NCBI RefSeq assembly: GCF_000485595.1
Contig: NW_014577418.1
Coordinates: 66,751 to 120,225, forward strand
Origin: Priapulus caudatus
Taxonomy: Eukaryota > Priapulida > Priapulimorpha > Priapulimorphida > Priapulidae
Length of the DNA stretch: 53,475 nt
Direction: 5' to 3'
The position numbers were made by a program, and so were the translations under genes. A model generated the notes under the pieces. The model saw only the letters and a program-made list of their open reading frames with translations, ran no database searches and was not told where the DNA came from. Below, in pieces: positions 35,486 through 46,300 of the stretch; position 1 is the stretch's first letter, and the number at the start of each line of letters is the position of its first letter.

Positions 35486-35700
35486 CCCCTCTCACTCGCC
35501 TCCTCTCTCTGTCCCCCTTTCTCTTTCTCCCTCTCTCTTTCTATCTATGTATCTATCTTCCTCCCTTCCCCTCTCACTTCTCTCTCGAGCTTTCCCCTCT
35601 CTTTCACTCTCACCCCCTCTCACTCCGCTCGCTATCTCACCCCCTTTCTCTTCCCTATCTTTCTCTCTCTCACTCTCTCTCTATCGCCTCCCCCTCCTTT
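35274..35700. repeat. (CT)n-rich pyrimidine tract in the element centre
   Basis: Over 400 bp of CTCTCTGTCTCTCTCG-like repeat. The three long + strand Ser/Leu/Pro frames here are compositional. Confidence 0.9.
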
Positions 35701-35704
35701 CTGA

Positions 35705-36150
35705 CATCAGCCATTAGTTTGACTTCATTAGAAGCGACAATTGTTTGACAAGCGGAATCATATCTCAGGAGGAGGCGCATTTACTGCATCAATACCTCAT
35801 ACCAGCTAAAGATGTTCAAGGCCTCACTGTCTCAACCACGCAGAAATCAGAGGTGGCTGTTGTCAAAGGACCAACAAGCCAAGGTGACCCAGATTTGCTG
35901 GCAGCACATTCTGGTAGCAGCATCAATGAGTCTTGTGTTCTCCCGTGATGACTTGTCTGATTCAGGAGGTGGCTTATCAATACCCGGTCCATCAAGAAGC
36001 ATGTGTAGAAATGGTTCTCAATGTAGGTGGGATGAATTCAGCTTCACATGCGTTTGGAACAGGAGCCTGTGAAAACCTGCCTCATGTGGAGATAGTCACG
36101 ACGGAGGATCTTGGCTGCTTTGTGAAGGATGGAGACCTCAGTTGATGTAC
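35705..36150 (+). other. Unique centre of the long-inverted-repeat element
   Basis: Open frames in all three + phases; one reads QAKVTQICWQHILVAAS and another HVEIVTTEDLGCFVKDG. Together they suggest a frameshifted internal coding part of the same element. Function unknown. Confidence 0.35.
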
Positions 36151-36178
36151 TAGTTGTCTTTCATATCCACAGCTTTGC

Positions 36179-36562
36179 TTAGATCCTCTTCAAAACAAGA
36201 GACAGCAACGATTCATTTTTACTTGGCTTGATGTCAGGGATCATGCGTTCAATCTCTTCTCTAAGGCGGTTGTGTTGTATTTTTATGTGGGAAAAACCGA
36301 GAACCGCAAGGCGCTTGTCATAGAGGGCTGTTATGTCAGCCATTGCTATTGAGGTGCCTGCACTACGATTATCTTCAATGAAGTCAACTAACTCATTGAG
36401 AACATGTGCTCGCATCACTTGAGTTTTATGACTCTCAGTCATGTCACAACGACTGTCTCCACTTTTCCTGTATAGCCGTGTCAGGCATGCCCAATGGTAG
36501 ACAGCATTAATGGCGATCATATCACCAAGTGGAAAGTTTTTTGCCAACAGGACGTTTGTCAC
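36179..36562 (-). pseudogene. ORF of the long-inverted-repeat element, right-arm copy
   Basis: A 127-residue open stretch with AKNFPLGDMIAINAVYHWAC, LTRLYRK, then MRAHVLNELVDFIEDNRSAG, ADITALYDKRLAVLGFSHIK and EEIERMIPDIKPSK. It resembles an uncharacterised transposon-associated protein family common in invertebrate genomes; I cannot name a function. A frameshifted copy of the same coding sequence lies on the + strand at about 34880-35260 in the left arm, so the two copies point towards each other. Confidence 0.6.
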
Positions 36563-38144
36563 CTAACAGTCTATCACAATCATTGACTCTCTTGTCAAGC
36601 CAAGAGTGGCAGCCTTCCTCATATCTTTCCTGTGCCCATTTCATCACAGAAGAGAACATGGAGTGTCAACTGCGTTCACTAAAAGATATAGAGGCTGAAG
36701 GGAAAGCCTGTGTGATGGACATGGCACCACTGTTCATGCAGCGAGTTTTTACAGGGCTGACTGACTCTTGCGTCTTAATGTTTCTTCTTTGCCCTCTGCC
36801 ACTTTTTGGATGCAAAACAGCATTCCTGCCAACTTTATGCCACACACTTGATTACACATCATTAGCTTCAGTAGATTTGGAGCACTACCACCACCACCAC
36901 CACCATCACCACCACCACCACCACCAGTGCTATCTACAACTACAAAGTCAGGCAAATCACCTAATTCCATGAGGTCCTGCATGTTCGTCCACAACTTCTT
37001 TGTAACAAGCCTAAAAGTCTTTCCGGATTATTTCGCAATTTCACTGATGAACGAAGGATCATAGTTGGCTTATGACCTTCACCTGATTGCGACTATGAAG
37101 CATAAGCTCCAGTCACGATTTTCAACAATGCTTTTAGTGTTCATTATTGACTAACCTAAAGACAACAACAGAAATTGACATGTTTGCAGTAGCTGGATTG
37201 CGTGTAGTGGTGTAGGGCTGTAGGGTGTAGTGGTGTAGTAAGACCTACTATTCCACCTTCAAGGAGAGTTCCGCAGTGATTGATCGAACATTGCCATTGT
37301 CTAGATACATTGTCTAAGACGCATTGTCTAGCTTGCTTGATTACAATGGCATAGTGTACGAATAGCATTTTTTAAGGATGGCCTAAAGTCTAAGTTCCTT
37401 TCTCTAGTATCAAAATGCCCTGGGTAAATTTTTTTCCATAAATTTCATCGAATTTGCAACTTTGTGTATTATTTCTTGAATTTTACCTCTAAATGTATTC
37501 CAAATGCAAAAATTAATGCCAAAAATGAATTCAGTGACCTCAAATTAGCTCAAAAAACATGTGTCACAATAGTTTCTATGACAAACGGTTCAGGAGTTGT
37601 GACGTCACCAAGTTTTCCAAAATGGCCACCGGCGGCCATCTTGGATTTTGAGATAGAACGTGTGTCTTTGGATAATTTTGTTTCTGGTGCCCTAAGGAAC
37701 GTATTATGCCTAAAGGAAACTTTTGTAGCATGATTTGAAGTCAACCCCCTATTTTGTGCTCTTAGCATGTCTACTATTATTGTGCTTGCAGAAATGATTG
37801 TCAGATTTCTGGTTAACAAGCTCATCATCAGCAGTGTTCGACTTCACAAAATGAGCTCTAAGGCGAAGGTGGCGGTAGAAACTGTCTACATCTCGCATAT
37901 AGTTGAAGTGATAAATATGAGGTTTGATTGGTACAAAATTCAAACCTTTGCTTAAGATGACATGCACCGATTCTTCTAGTGAAAGTTTAGTTATAATGCA
38001 TACGACAAGTTTTTTGTTATAATAGTAGGTTCTGAGTTGTTTGTCTAGATGATAAAGATTTATCGAGTTTAGCATGTTTCTTCTTGTTCAAATAATCATA
38101 CCAAGCACTATTGGCGAAGGGGATTCTTCGGCGAATTTAATGGA

Positions 38145-38176
<32 letters not shown>

Positions 38177-38292
38177 TATCGATTATATCGACGTGCTATA
38201 TGGTAGCACAATTGGTATATGGATTTTATCTTTATCATGCGGTTCCATTTTGCGGCTTATTCGAGGCCCTAGAAGCTGGGACATAATGCCAC

Positions 38293-38297
<5 letters not shown>

Positions 38298-38329
<32 letters not shown>

Positions 38330-38333
38330 TTCG

Positions 38334-38428
<95 letters not shown>

Positions 38429-38445
38429 ATCTTTCTCTCCCTCTC

Positions 38446-38503
<58 letters not shown>

Positions 38504-38516
38504 GCTAGCTCCCCGT
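38298..38516. repeat. (CT)n(TA)n(CT)n microsatellite
   Basis: CT run, TA run with short GTAT repeats, then CT run; it abuts the upstream border of the duplicated secreted-protein region. Confidence 0.95.
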
Positions 38517-38894
38517 CTGTATTGCTAGTGCTATCGCTTACCCTCTTTCCCTTTTCGCGCGTGCCCTATATCGGCTACATTGTGTTGCTTACGGGATATG
38601 ATAATAATAACATCCCGCACCAGATAGCTTCGAAATCCTATTTTTAGTAAAGAATACAATGATTTGTAATTCCCGTGCCATCAATATGACACATGAGGGC
38701 ATTATTGTGACACTATGATTCGTGTATATGCATTGAATGCTTTCCCCTGGCAGGGATCTTTCAATTATTATCAAAATACATGAGGGTACCTGGTCGCATA
38801 GGGCCTATATATAAAATGAAAATATGCGGGATGTGTTACTTGCATGTGCTCTTCGTGTTCTGATATCAAAAATCGTACACAACTGACTGGTGTC

Positions 38895-39879
38895 ATGTTG
38901 AAGTTTGGTGTTATCTTTCTTGTACTATTCGTTGTTCGTAGCAATTAATTAAGTAATTATTCGTTTACCGTCAGGTATGTTTAGTAGCTAAATTTATACC
39001 AAAAATTACTCAAGGAAAGAAAATGTTGCACGAATGTTTAAGAGGAAAAACTTAGTACCGAATATGTACTAGCACTCTTAGAACACCTAATCACGACGCT
39101 CAATTTTATTCTATTTAGCTATTGCGGAGTCAACTGCCGTTCTAACGATATACTCCATCATTCCGTATGAATATCGGTTTCGTTTAATGCGATTAGTCCT
39201 ATTTTAATTCCATCTAATTAAGAGTTGGTTTATATTTCAATTAACACATAATTATAACTAAAATTATTAAATTTATTTAATGTTATATATGCGATTGTCA
39301 TGTAGCATTGATAATAAATAATAATAATTATTATTTCAAGTCTCCTCGAGAAGTTGTTATTACTCCTTTCTTAATGCCAATCAATTAGCATTGATGATTG
39401 GTTTTAACTGCAGGATATTCACATGCATGATATTTGTGTAAATATATTGTGTTATTGTTCTTACTAATTAACGATTATTTTGTTTTTACCTACGTATATA
39501 AAACCGTAAATTGGCATTGGTCTGCGTGCACGAACCTGTTTTGCTACCCATGCATAAAACCTCATATAAAATTGTATACGTATTATCAAGAGCTAATAAT
39601 AACTATTATTATATATTATATTATTATATTATAATGGGTAATATTAGCTCTGGGTATTATTGTATTCTTGATTAAATATATGTACGTTTAAATCACTGTG
39701 CTGGTCTGCTTACACGAACCTGTTTTGTAACTACCTCATAAGATCAACTTTCTTCCACCATGTCTTTATGTTAAATAGAAGTTCAAGCACTAAAATTGCT
39801 TTAATAAGTAATTAAATCAATATTTTTATTAATAATAAGTGCGCATGTAAATAAATAAATAAATAAATAAGTAAATGTA

Positions 39880-39910
<31 letters not shown>

Positions 39911-40285
39911 GTAAATGTATAAATAAATAAATAGGTGAATTATTTTCTATACATAATTATATATACTGTACTATAATTTTAAAATACATGTAATTTATTG
40001 CCTTGTAAATTTTATATATGCAAGTTTGATTGCGACCGGTAGTACACGAAATGTATAGCTCGTTTTAAGGCTCCTCGTTTGCCGATATAATTGTTGGCGT
40101 TAATTACTACCCCCCTTTTATCTATACATTTGTCTGTAGGTTGTATTGACCACGATGGAAACCATGTTAATGTTGGAGAGGAATCGTCAGATTCAAACTC
40201 ATGCTACAAGTGTACTTGCTTCGATCACGGAAATCTAGGATGCATTATTTATGACTGCTTCTATTGGCCGCGCAGCGTCCTATAG
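38895..40285 (+). CDS. Shortened paralogue of the secreted VWC-like gene, possibly dead
   Basis: The region from about 38560 to 39520 and the 3' end are homologous to the gene at 23032-28432, including upstream sequence and 3' UTR. Exon 1 starts MLKFGVIFLVLFVV, a hydrophobic signal segment, but a small deletion brings an in-frame TAA before the homologous donor near 38974. A nearer GTAGCA could serve as donor in the same phase. The terminal exon 40140-40285 is intact: CIDHDGNHVNVGEESSDSNS, then CYKCTCFDHGNLGC and CFYWPRSVL, with a VWC-like cysteine spacing and a TAG. Middle VWC, Pro/Cys and collagen exons are absent. Either a minimal secreted single-VWC peptide of about 60 residues or a pseudogene. 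Confidence 0.55.
39580..39645. repeat. Imperfect small palindrome with AGAGCTAATA arms
   Basis: tatcaagagctaataataac faces gtaatattagctctgggtat across an AT-rich loop. The left arm matches the centre of the palindrome at 19651-19710. Confidence 0.65.
39847..39940. repeat. (AAAT)n microsatellite
   Basis: AAATAAATAAAT run with two gtaaatgtat interruptions. Confidence 0.95.
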
Positions 40286-40391
40286 GAGAATTGTCATTCG
40301 TTCGAAAAAAATCATGTTTAGACTCATTTAGATGCTAATTAGGCCAATTTTGTTTTCAACAACCGGCCCCTGCTATCCAATGTGTTGAACA

Positions 40392-40397
40392 AATAAA
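40392..40397 (+). promoter_or_regulatory. AATAAA polyadenylation signal of the paralogue
   Basis: Same gaacAAATAAAgttta context as at 28646, about 110 bases after the TAG at 40285. Confidence 0.65.
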
Positions 40398-40714
40398 GTT
40401 TAACGCGTACATCCACATTGGAACACATTGATGCATCTTATGCTCAATAAGTTATATGGTATGACGTTTTTGAAGATAGCGGATTTTTCATGAATTGTGT
40501 GATTATTTATGTCATAGAAAATTTATTAGATAGAAACTAATCCACATGAGAGTCAAACACATGAAAACTCAGGCATAGTTCAGAACGGCATTCTGAATTA
40601 CGTACCAGAGGAGATCGTAACCAAATCGACCAACGTCAAATTACATAATATGAAAAAGGATCTGTATTATATTTGGGATTATTCGAACGTTCTTCTGTTG
40701 TGGTGGCCAGTAAA

Positions 40715-41060
40715 TGCATAATAATACATGCATAGTAATCAGAAGTAGATAATAGGGACCACCCCTATTATAGGGATTCCCTATTATCTACTTCTGATAG
40801 TAATGTATATATTACAATCTCGGCGTTCGAGGTTCCTCTATGGTATAGTTGAAGACATATGAACTGTGTCACTGAATAGATAAAGTAAGGTGTGTAAGGT
40901 ATAAACTTTGCCCCAAGAATATCTGTTTCTAACGATCACAAACAGATATTCTTGGGGCAAAGTTTATACCTTACACAAAAACTGTATCGCCCAAGAACTG
41001 TGTGCAACTATACCATAGAGGCACTACGAACGCCGAGATTGTAATACATGCATTATTTCT
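40715..41060. repeat. Large palindrome (about 345 bp) with an off-centre mini-hairpin
   Basis: The inner arms caaagtttataccttaca and aatattcttggggcaaag are perfect and meet at about 40930-40945. Outwards, aactataccatagaggcac matches gttcctctatggtatagtt imperfectly, then cgccgagattgtaatacatg matches its counterpart. Embedded at 40738-40798 is a separate perfect hairpin with 21-bp arms (ATCAGAAGTAGATAATAGGG). It lies about 110 bp upstream of the channel start codon. Confidence 0.85.
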
Positions 41061-41167
41061 AATTACTCAACTTCGGGTCGGCAACATAAAAGTCCTGTCC
41101 TATACTTTGTGAGAAATACATTGGGGCGATAGACCACAAAACATTCACAGAAAGACATGCGCAAAGC

Positions 41168-43356
41168 ATGGTGCGGAAAAACGAAGAAGGAATTACTACA
41201 AACAGGTAAGTTTTTTTATATAACCTTATTTAATATAATAAAGTAAATGGTAATAGTAGTCTACCGCCGCTGTTAGACAAAATCAATTAATTGCACGTGT
41301 CCAATAAATTATTTACACTTGCCAATATATCTCTAAATCGTATTACAGCTATGTGTTGCGTAGACGATATAGATGCAGACGACATCTAGTTATTTTATAA
41401 ACAGTATTGCCAAGTACTTCCCTTCGATATAATTCAAGAACTTTAAAAACTTTTCCGAAGAATTCTTATTCGCTGGCACTAGTTTTCTCACATGAGCGAA
41501 TAACGTTATTACATCGACGATAACAATATTAATTTGGGTGTTAACCGATTAATCATGATTAGACCTACTACTGTTATTATTATTATATTTATTATTATTA
41601 TTATTAACTTGAAATTTGCAGCCAGTTGCGCGAGAAAGCACACGCTCATGCATTTGCATCTTCCGCTGCTCATATGAACAAAGCAAAGACCCAGGATCAT
41701 CAACGTAATGATTATGAGAGCGTCGCGCTGGAAGCAACACGTGCGCTAGTGCCGCCCTACGCTACTACGTTTGATGATATTGTTACCATCAACATTAGTG
41801 GACTCATGTGATTTGCTCACTGATTTGCTCATAATGCTAGCGCTGTTATTGCAAAGGCATACACTGTGATTGAATCATAGCGACAGCATTTTATATGATG
41901 ATAATACTAATATTATTATTAAATAATAATAATAATAATTTATAATAATAATAATCTAGTCATAATTCGAAGTATTCAAGCAGTTGTATGCGCACCAATG
42001 TGTACGTGGCCGACATGCTGTATCCAGCAGGCAAACGTTTGTATTGCTATTACAGCACAAAGTCCTTTCTCGCTGCAATTTCTACATAACGTTTGACATG
42101 CTTGTCATATGTTGTGTATTTAAGTTGCTATATCTAATTGTATACCTATTTGTGTAATCTCGGGCAGGTTTGAGACTACGTTATTGACGCTGAAAACCCA
42201 CCCATCGACGCTACTGGGCGATGATCGAAAACGTCTGAAGTAGCCTACTTTAACCACACAAAGCAAGAATACTTTTTCAATCGAAACAGACCAAGCTTCG
42301 ATGCAATTCTCTACTACTACCAGAGCTTTCAGTGGCATCCCGAAATGGGCGGGCGATTAATTAGACCCAGCAACGTGCCAGTTGACGTATTTGCAGAAGA
42401 AATAATTTTTTTCCAATTGGGCGAACATGTTTACGAAAGATTTCGTGAGGAGGAAGGCTTCATAAAAGAAGAAACGCCACCAATGCCGCAGAGTCACGTT
42501 CAAAAGACCTTATGGCGTTTGTTTGAGTACCCCGAGACGTCGATGGCGGCTACAATAATAGCAATCGTGTCTGTGATTTTCATATTAACGTCAATCGCAG
42601 CATTTATCATAGAAACGTGGCCACCATTCCCGGAAAAATACAAAGATAACACCGTTTTGGCTGACAACCCATTCTTTATCGTGGAATCCACTTGCATTGC
42701 CTGGTTTACAGTTGAATTCATAGTTAGATTCATCTGCTCTCCGTTTAAGTTGCCGTTTTTGTTTAGTTTTCTTAATATCGTCGACATTGTTGCCATTGTT
42801 CCGTATTATATCACCGTGTTTCTTTGGGCAGTCGCAGACGGCTCTTCGAACCAAGCTTCCAATCTCGCAATCTTACGGGTGTTCCGTCTTATTCGTGTCT
42901 TTCGCGTGTTGAAATTATCAAGGCATGCCTCCGGCCTCCAGGTTCTTGGCAAGACCATAAGTTCTAGTGTCAAAGAGTTAGCCATGCTCACATTCATTTC
43001 ATACATCTATCAGCGTTATTCTCTATGGAGCTGCCATCTACTTCGCCGAGCATGAAGAGAATGAAGAGATGTTTGCCAGTATCCCACATTCTTTCTGGTG
43101 GGCACTAATCACCATGACAACTGTAGGCTACGGCGACGCGTATCCGATCACTGGCTGGGGTAAGCTGGTGGGTGCACTATGTGCAATTACTGGCGTGTTG
43201 AGTATTGCTTTACCCGTACCCGTGATCGTATCCAACTTCAGCTACTACTATCACAGAGAAAAAGACCAAACTGTATACGCGGACTATCTGTTTACTGACG
43301 ACAAAACGGTCACTGAGGACTCAGATAATATCGGCTTTATAAACGACCACTTGTGA
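41168..43356 (+). CDS. Shaker/Kv1-type voltage-gated potassium channel
   Basis: Exons 41168-41205, 41622-41807 and 42168-43356, about 470 residues. The first ATG has A at -3 and G at +4, and its short exon joins exon 2 in frame. The T1 tetramerisation domain runs from [11 protein letters not shown] across the second junction to [20 protein letters not shown] and [12 protein letters not shown]1-S6 follow. S4 is [20 protein letters not shown], with the full arginine/lysine spacing; the pore reads [12 protein letters not shown] and S6 has PVPVIVSN. The protein should form tetrameric K+ channels in excitable membranes. Exon 3 carries two indels, at about 42241-42246 (in T1, TAG in frame) and about 43000-43015 (in S5), which cancel overall, and seven extra residues FQWHPEM between YYYQS and GGRL. 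Strong conservation on both sides favours assembly errors, but a young pseudogene is possible. Confidence 0.88.
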
Positions 43357-43930
43357 TAGACTTTTACTGTGTTCCTAATCGTTGCACTTGCAATAACGCC
43401 AGCTCATGCATCTACCTCCACATGAGCATTAAGCAGTGGGTTCGTTTCGTTGTACTTGCTATAAGTTTAGAATTCTAGATATTTTAGATTAAAAAAAAGA
43501 GTTTCAAATGGATACGCCCAAAAGTGTTATCGCAACAATATGAATTTAAATAATGTTTCATTCTTTGATTAAGGCTGGACATGCAGTTACATATGCCATG
43601 CATGTAGCACAGTATCGCTATCTGTTGACTTATTAAAATTTATTACTGTTACGTCAGCCATGCAGTGCGCGGGGTATATAATTATGAATGAAAGGCATCG
43701 GTATATATTTTTAATGTCATGTCACTGCGACAAGAATGTGTTCTCTATATGACAGGAGTAGGAAAGGAGGCTTGTGCCTAGAAGCATACTATCAACGTCC
43801 GAGTACGGATATGCATTTCACTACCCGTGTTGTTGTATTACCACGTGCTATTAAATGCCTACAAAACAATAATACCCTAAATGTTTTTGTTGTATATTGT
43901 ATATACACGCATCGACCGTCGGCGCTTGCA
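43357..43930. other. 3' flank of the channel gene
   Basis: An ATTAAA followed by A residues at 43488-43493 is the best polyadenylation candidate. Nothing else is recognised before the minisatellite. Confidence 0.45.
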
Positions 43931-43931
43931 G

Positions 43932-45600
43932 CTGACTACCTGCACGTTACTACATCGCTGTATCACTACCTGCACGTTACTACATCGCTGTCTCACTACC
44001 TGCACGTTACTACATCGCTGTATCACTACCTGCACGTTACTACATCGCTGTATCACTACCTGCACGTTACTATCGCTGATATCATTACCTGCACGTTGTA
44101 CTACTCGCTGTTCACTACCTACACGTTAGCTACATCGCTGCGATCGCTGCCTGACAGCTACATCACGGCGCTCTCACTACACGTGCACGTTTACTACGAT
44201 CGCTGTCTCACTCGTGCACGTTACGTCATTCGCTGTCTCATCTACACGTGTACTACATCGCTGGCATCCGCGCCCCTGGCCACGTACTATCATCGCTGTA
44301 TCGAGCTACCGACCGTTATCGTACTGCACGCGGCATCGCGTGCCTGCACTGACGACATGCGTGTCGCAACTCCTACACGTTACTGACATCGCTGCATGCG
44401 TGCCTCGCCACGTTACTCACGCTGTATCACTCTGGCGCGTTACTACAGTCGCTGTCTCCACTACTGCACGTTACGACTATCGCTGTCTGCACTACTGCAC
44501 GTTACGGTACATCGCTGCTCTCACTGGACTGACAGCGTTGACTACATCCTGTTGCACTATCTGCACGAGTTACTACAGTCGGCTGGTCTCAGCTACCGTG
44601 CGACCGTTACTACATCGCTGTCTCCTTACGCTGCCACGTGAACATCACTGGTCCTCACTATCTAGGCACGTTACTACATGCTGTCTCTACTACCTGCACG
44701 TACTCCAGTTCACGCGTCTCACTATCTGCACGGTTGACTAATCACTGTCTCACTATCTGCACGTTTAGCTCATCCGCTGTCTCATGCTACCTGCCGTTAC
44801 TACATCACTGTCTCCACTATGCTGCAGTTCGCGTCGCGTGTATCACCTGCCTGCACGGTTACTACATCGCGTGTGATCACTACCTGCACGTTATACTCCT
44901 GTTCGACTGACCTGGCACGGTTACTACATCACTGTCTCACTAGATGCACGTTACTACATCGCTGTCTCACTACTGCACGTTTACTTACTCAGTGCTCTCA
45001 CTATCTGCACGGTTATACTATCGCTCCTGCTGTTACTACATGCTGCGTTCGCTGCTTGCACGTTGACTACATCGCTGTATTCCTACCTTGCCCACGTTAC
45101 CATCGCTGTATCACTGCATGGTCGCGTTGAGCTACATCGCGGTATTCGCGGCCTGCACGTTCTACATCGCTGGTCACTAACTGCCGCGTTGACTACATCG
45201 GCGTCTCGCATACCAACACGTTACGTCTCGCGTGCTCACTAACCTGAGCACGATTACTACCTTGCTGTATCTGACCTAGCACGTTAAACTACGATCGGCT
45301 GTCTCCTACCTGTACCGTTACTACATGTTGCTGTCATCACTCACTGCACGTTAACGTAATCGCTGTATACACTGCTACACGTTTACTCCATACGCTGTAT
45401 CACTGCCTGCACCGTACTACTCGCTTCCACTGACCTGCCAAGGTTACTACATCGCTGTTATCTACTCCTGCACGTTACGTACATCGGCTGTCTCACTACT
45501 GCACGTCTACTACATCGCTGTCTCCTACCTGCACGGTTAACTACATCCGCTGTACTCACGTGTCTGCGCACGTTACTACATCGGTGCAGTCACATGTACT
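43932..45600. repeat. Minisatellite block A, 30-bp unit
   Basis: Unit of 30 bp: tgcacgttactacatcgctg followed by tatcactacc. The first four or five copies (43940-44065) are nearly perfect; later copies drift with frequent one-base indels. Because 30 is a multiple of 3, open frames persist but show no protein signal. Confidence 0.95.
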
Positions 45601-46300
45601 GCGGTCGCTGCAGTGAGCGTTGCGTACATCGCTGTCGATGCCTTCGTTGTTGCTTGTTGTCTTATCTACCGGCGATCTCGCATCGCTGTCACTCATTCCG
45701 TTTAATTGCTACATCGCTGTCTCACTCCATTCACGTCTGCTGCATTGCTCTCACTGCGTTCATGACTTTGCTGCATCGCTGTATCACTGCATTCATATCT
45801 TGTGCCCGTCACTGTCTCACTGCATCAGTATCTCGACTGCTCGATGTCATCTCTGGGCGTTATATCTCTGCCGGCGATTGCTGTCTCACTGCATTCATAT
45901 CTTGTTGCATCGCTGTCTCACTGCATTCATATCTTGTCTGCATCGCGGCTCGTCACTGCATTCCTATCTTGTTGCATCGCTGTATCACTGCATTCCTATC
46001 TTGTTGCATTGCTGTCTCACTGCATTCTATTCTTGCTGCATCGATGTCTCACTGGCATTCATATCTTGCTGCATCGCTGTCTCACTGCACTGTCATATCT
46101 TGTTGCATCGATGTCTCACTGCATTCATATCTTGTTGCATCGCTGTCTCACTGCATTCATATCTTGTTGCATCGCTGTCTCACTGCATTCATATCTTGCT
46201 GCATCGATGTCTCACTGCATTCATGTCTTGCGGCATCGCTGTCTCACTGCATTCATATCTTGCTGCATTGATGTCGCACAGAATGAATGCGCCTTGTTAC
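45600..46300. repeat. Minisatellite block B, 32-bp unit
   Basis: Unit of 32 bp: tgcattcatatcttgttgca followed by tcgctgtctcac. It shares the TCGCTGTCTCACTGC core with the neighbouring blocks but has a distinct variable half. Confidence 0.95.

Larger units (their letters stand above)
33702..37776. mobile_element. 4.08 kb long-inverted-repeat element with TTA target duplication
   Basis: Ends TAGTAGACATGCTAAG (33702) and its complement (ending 37776), flanked by TTA on both sides (33699-33701 and 37777-37779). Arms of about 1.55 kb (33702-35260 and about 36190-37776) are inverted copies with scattered substitutions and indels; the centre of about 0.9 kb is unique. Removing it rejoins the Penelope-like N-terminus with the rest of that element. 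A TTA/TAA duplication is typical of PIF/Harbinger, but the terminal sequence is not, so the superfamily is open. Confidence 0.82.
30850..38140 (-). pseudogene. Penelope-like retroelement relic, split by two insertions
   Basis: N-terminal part at about 38140-37777 (LSKGLNFVPIKPHIYHF, DVDSFYRHLRLRAHF). It resumes at 33698-33479 (YYISKNRQEDTDY, ARYSKLSARELAAIRS, then VIKP..GGVVVVWR) and again below 32007 (LYIQECEKQLSDKKFYSTL, the RIHKLETPGRPGVS box, STEQISAFLEDLLSP, MGTKMGPS, and YIDC where YIDD is expected). These are the conserved blocks of Penelope-like reverse transcriptases in the right order. Multiple frameshifts and stops, and the altered catalytic YIDD, make it inactive. A C-terminal GIY-YIG domain is not recognisable; similarity fades near 30850. 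Confidence 0.88.

Noticed and set aside
35299-35748. 149-residue Ser/Leu frame
   Set aside because: Translation of a (CT)n tract.
36529-36972. 147-residue + strand frame with a histidine run
   Set aside because: It is antisense to the long-inverted-repeat element's ORF; the His run is a (CAC)n repeat, and the minus-strand frame is the conserved one.
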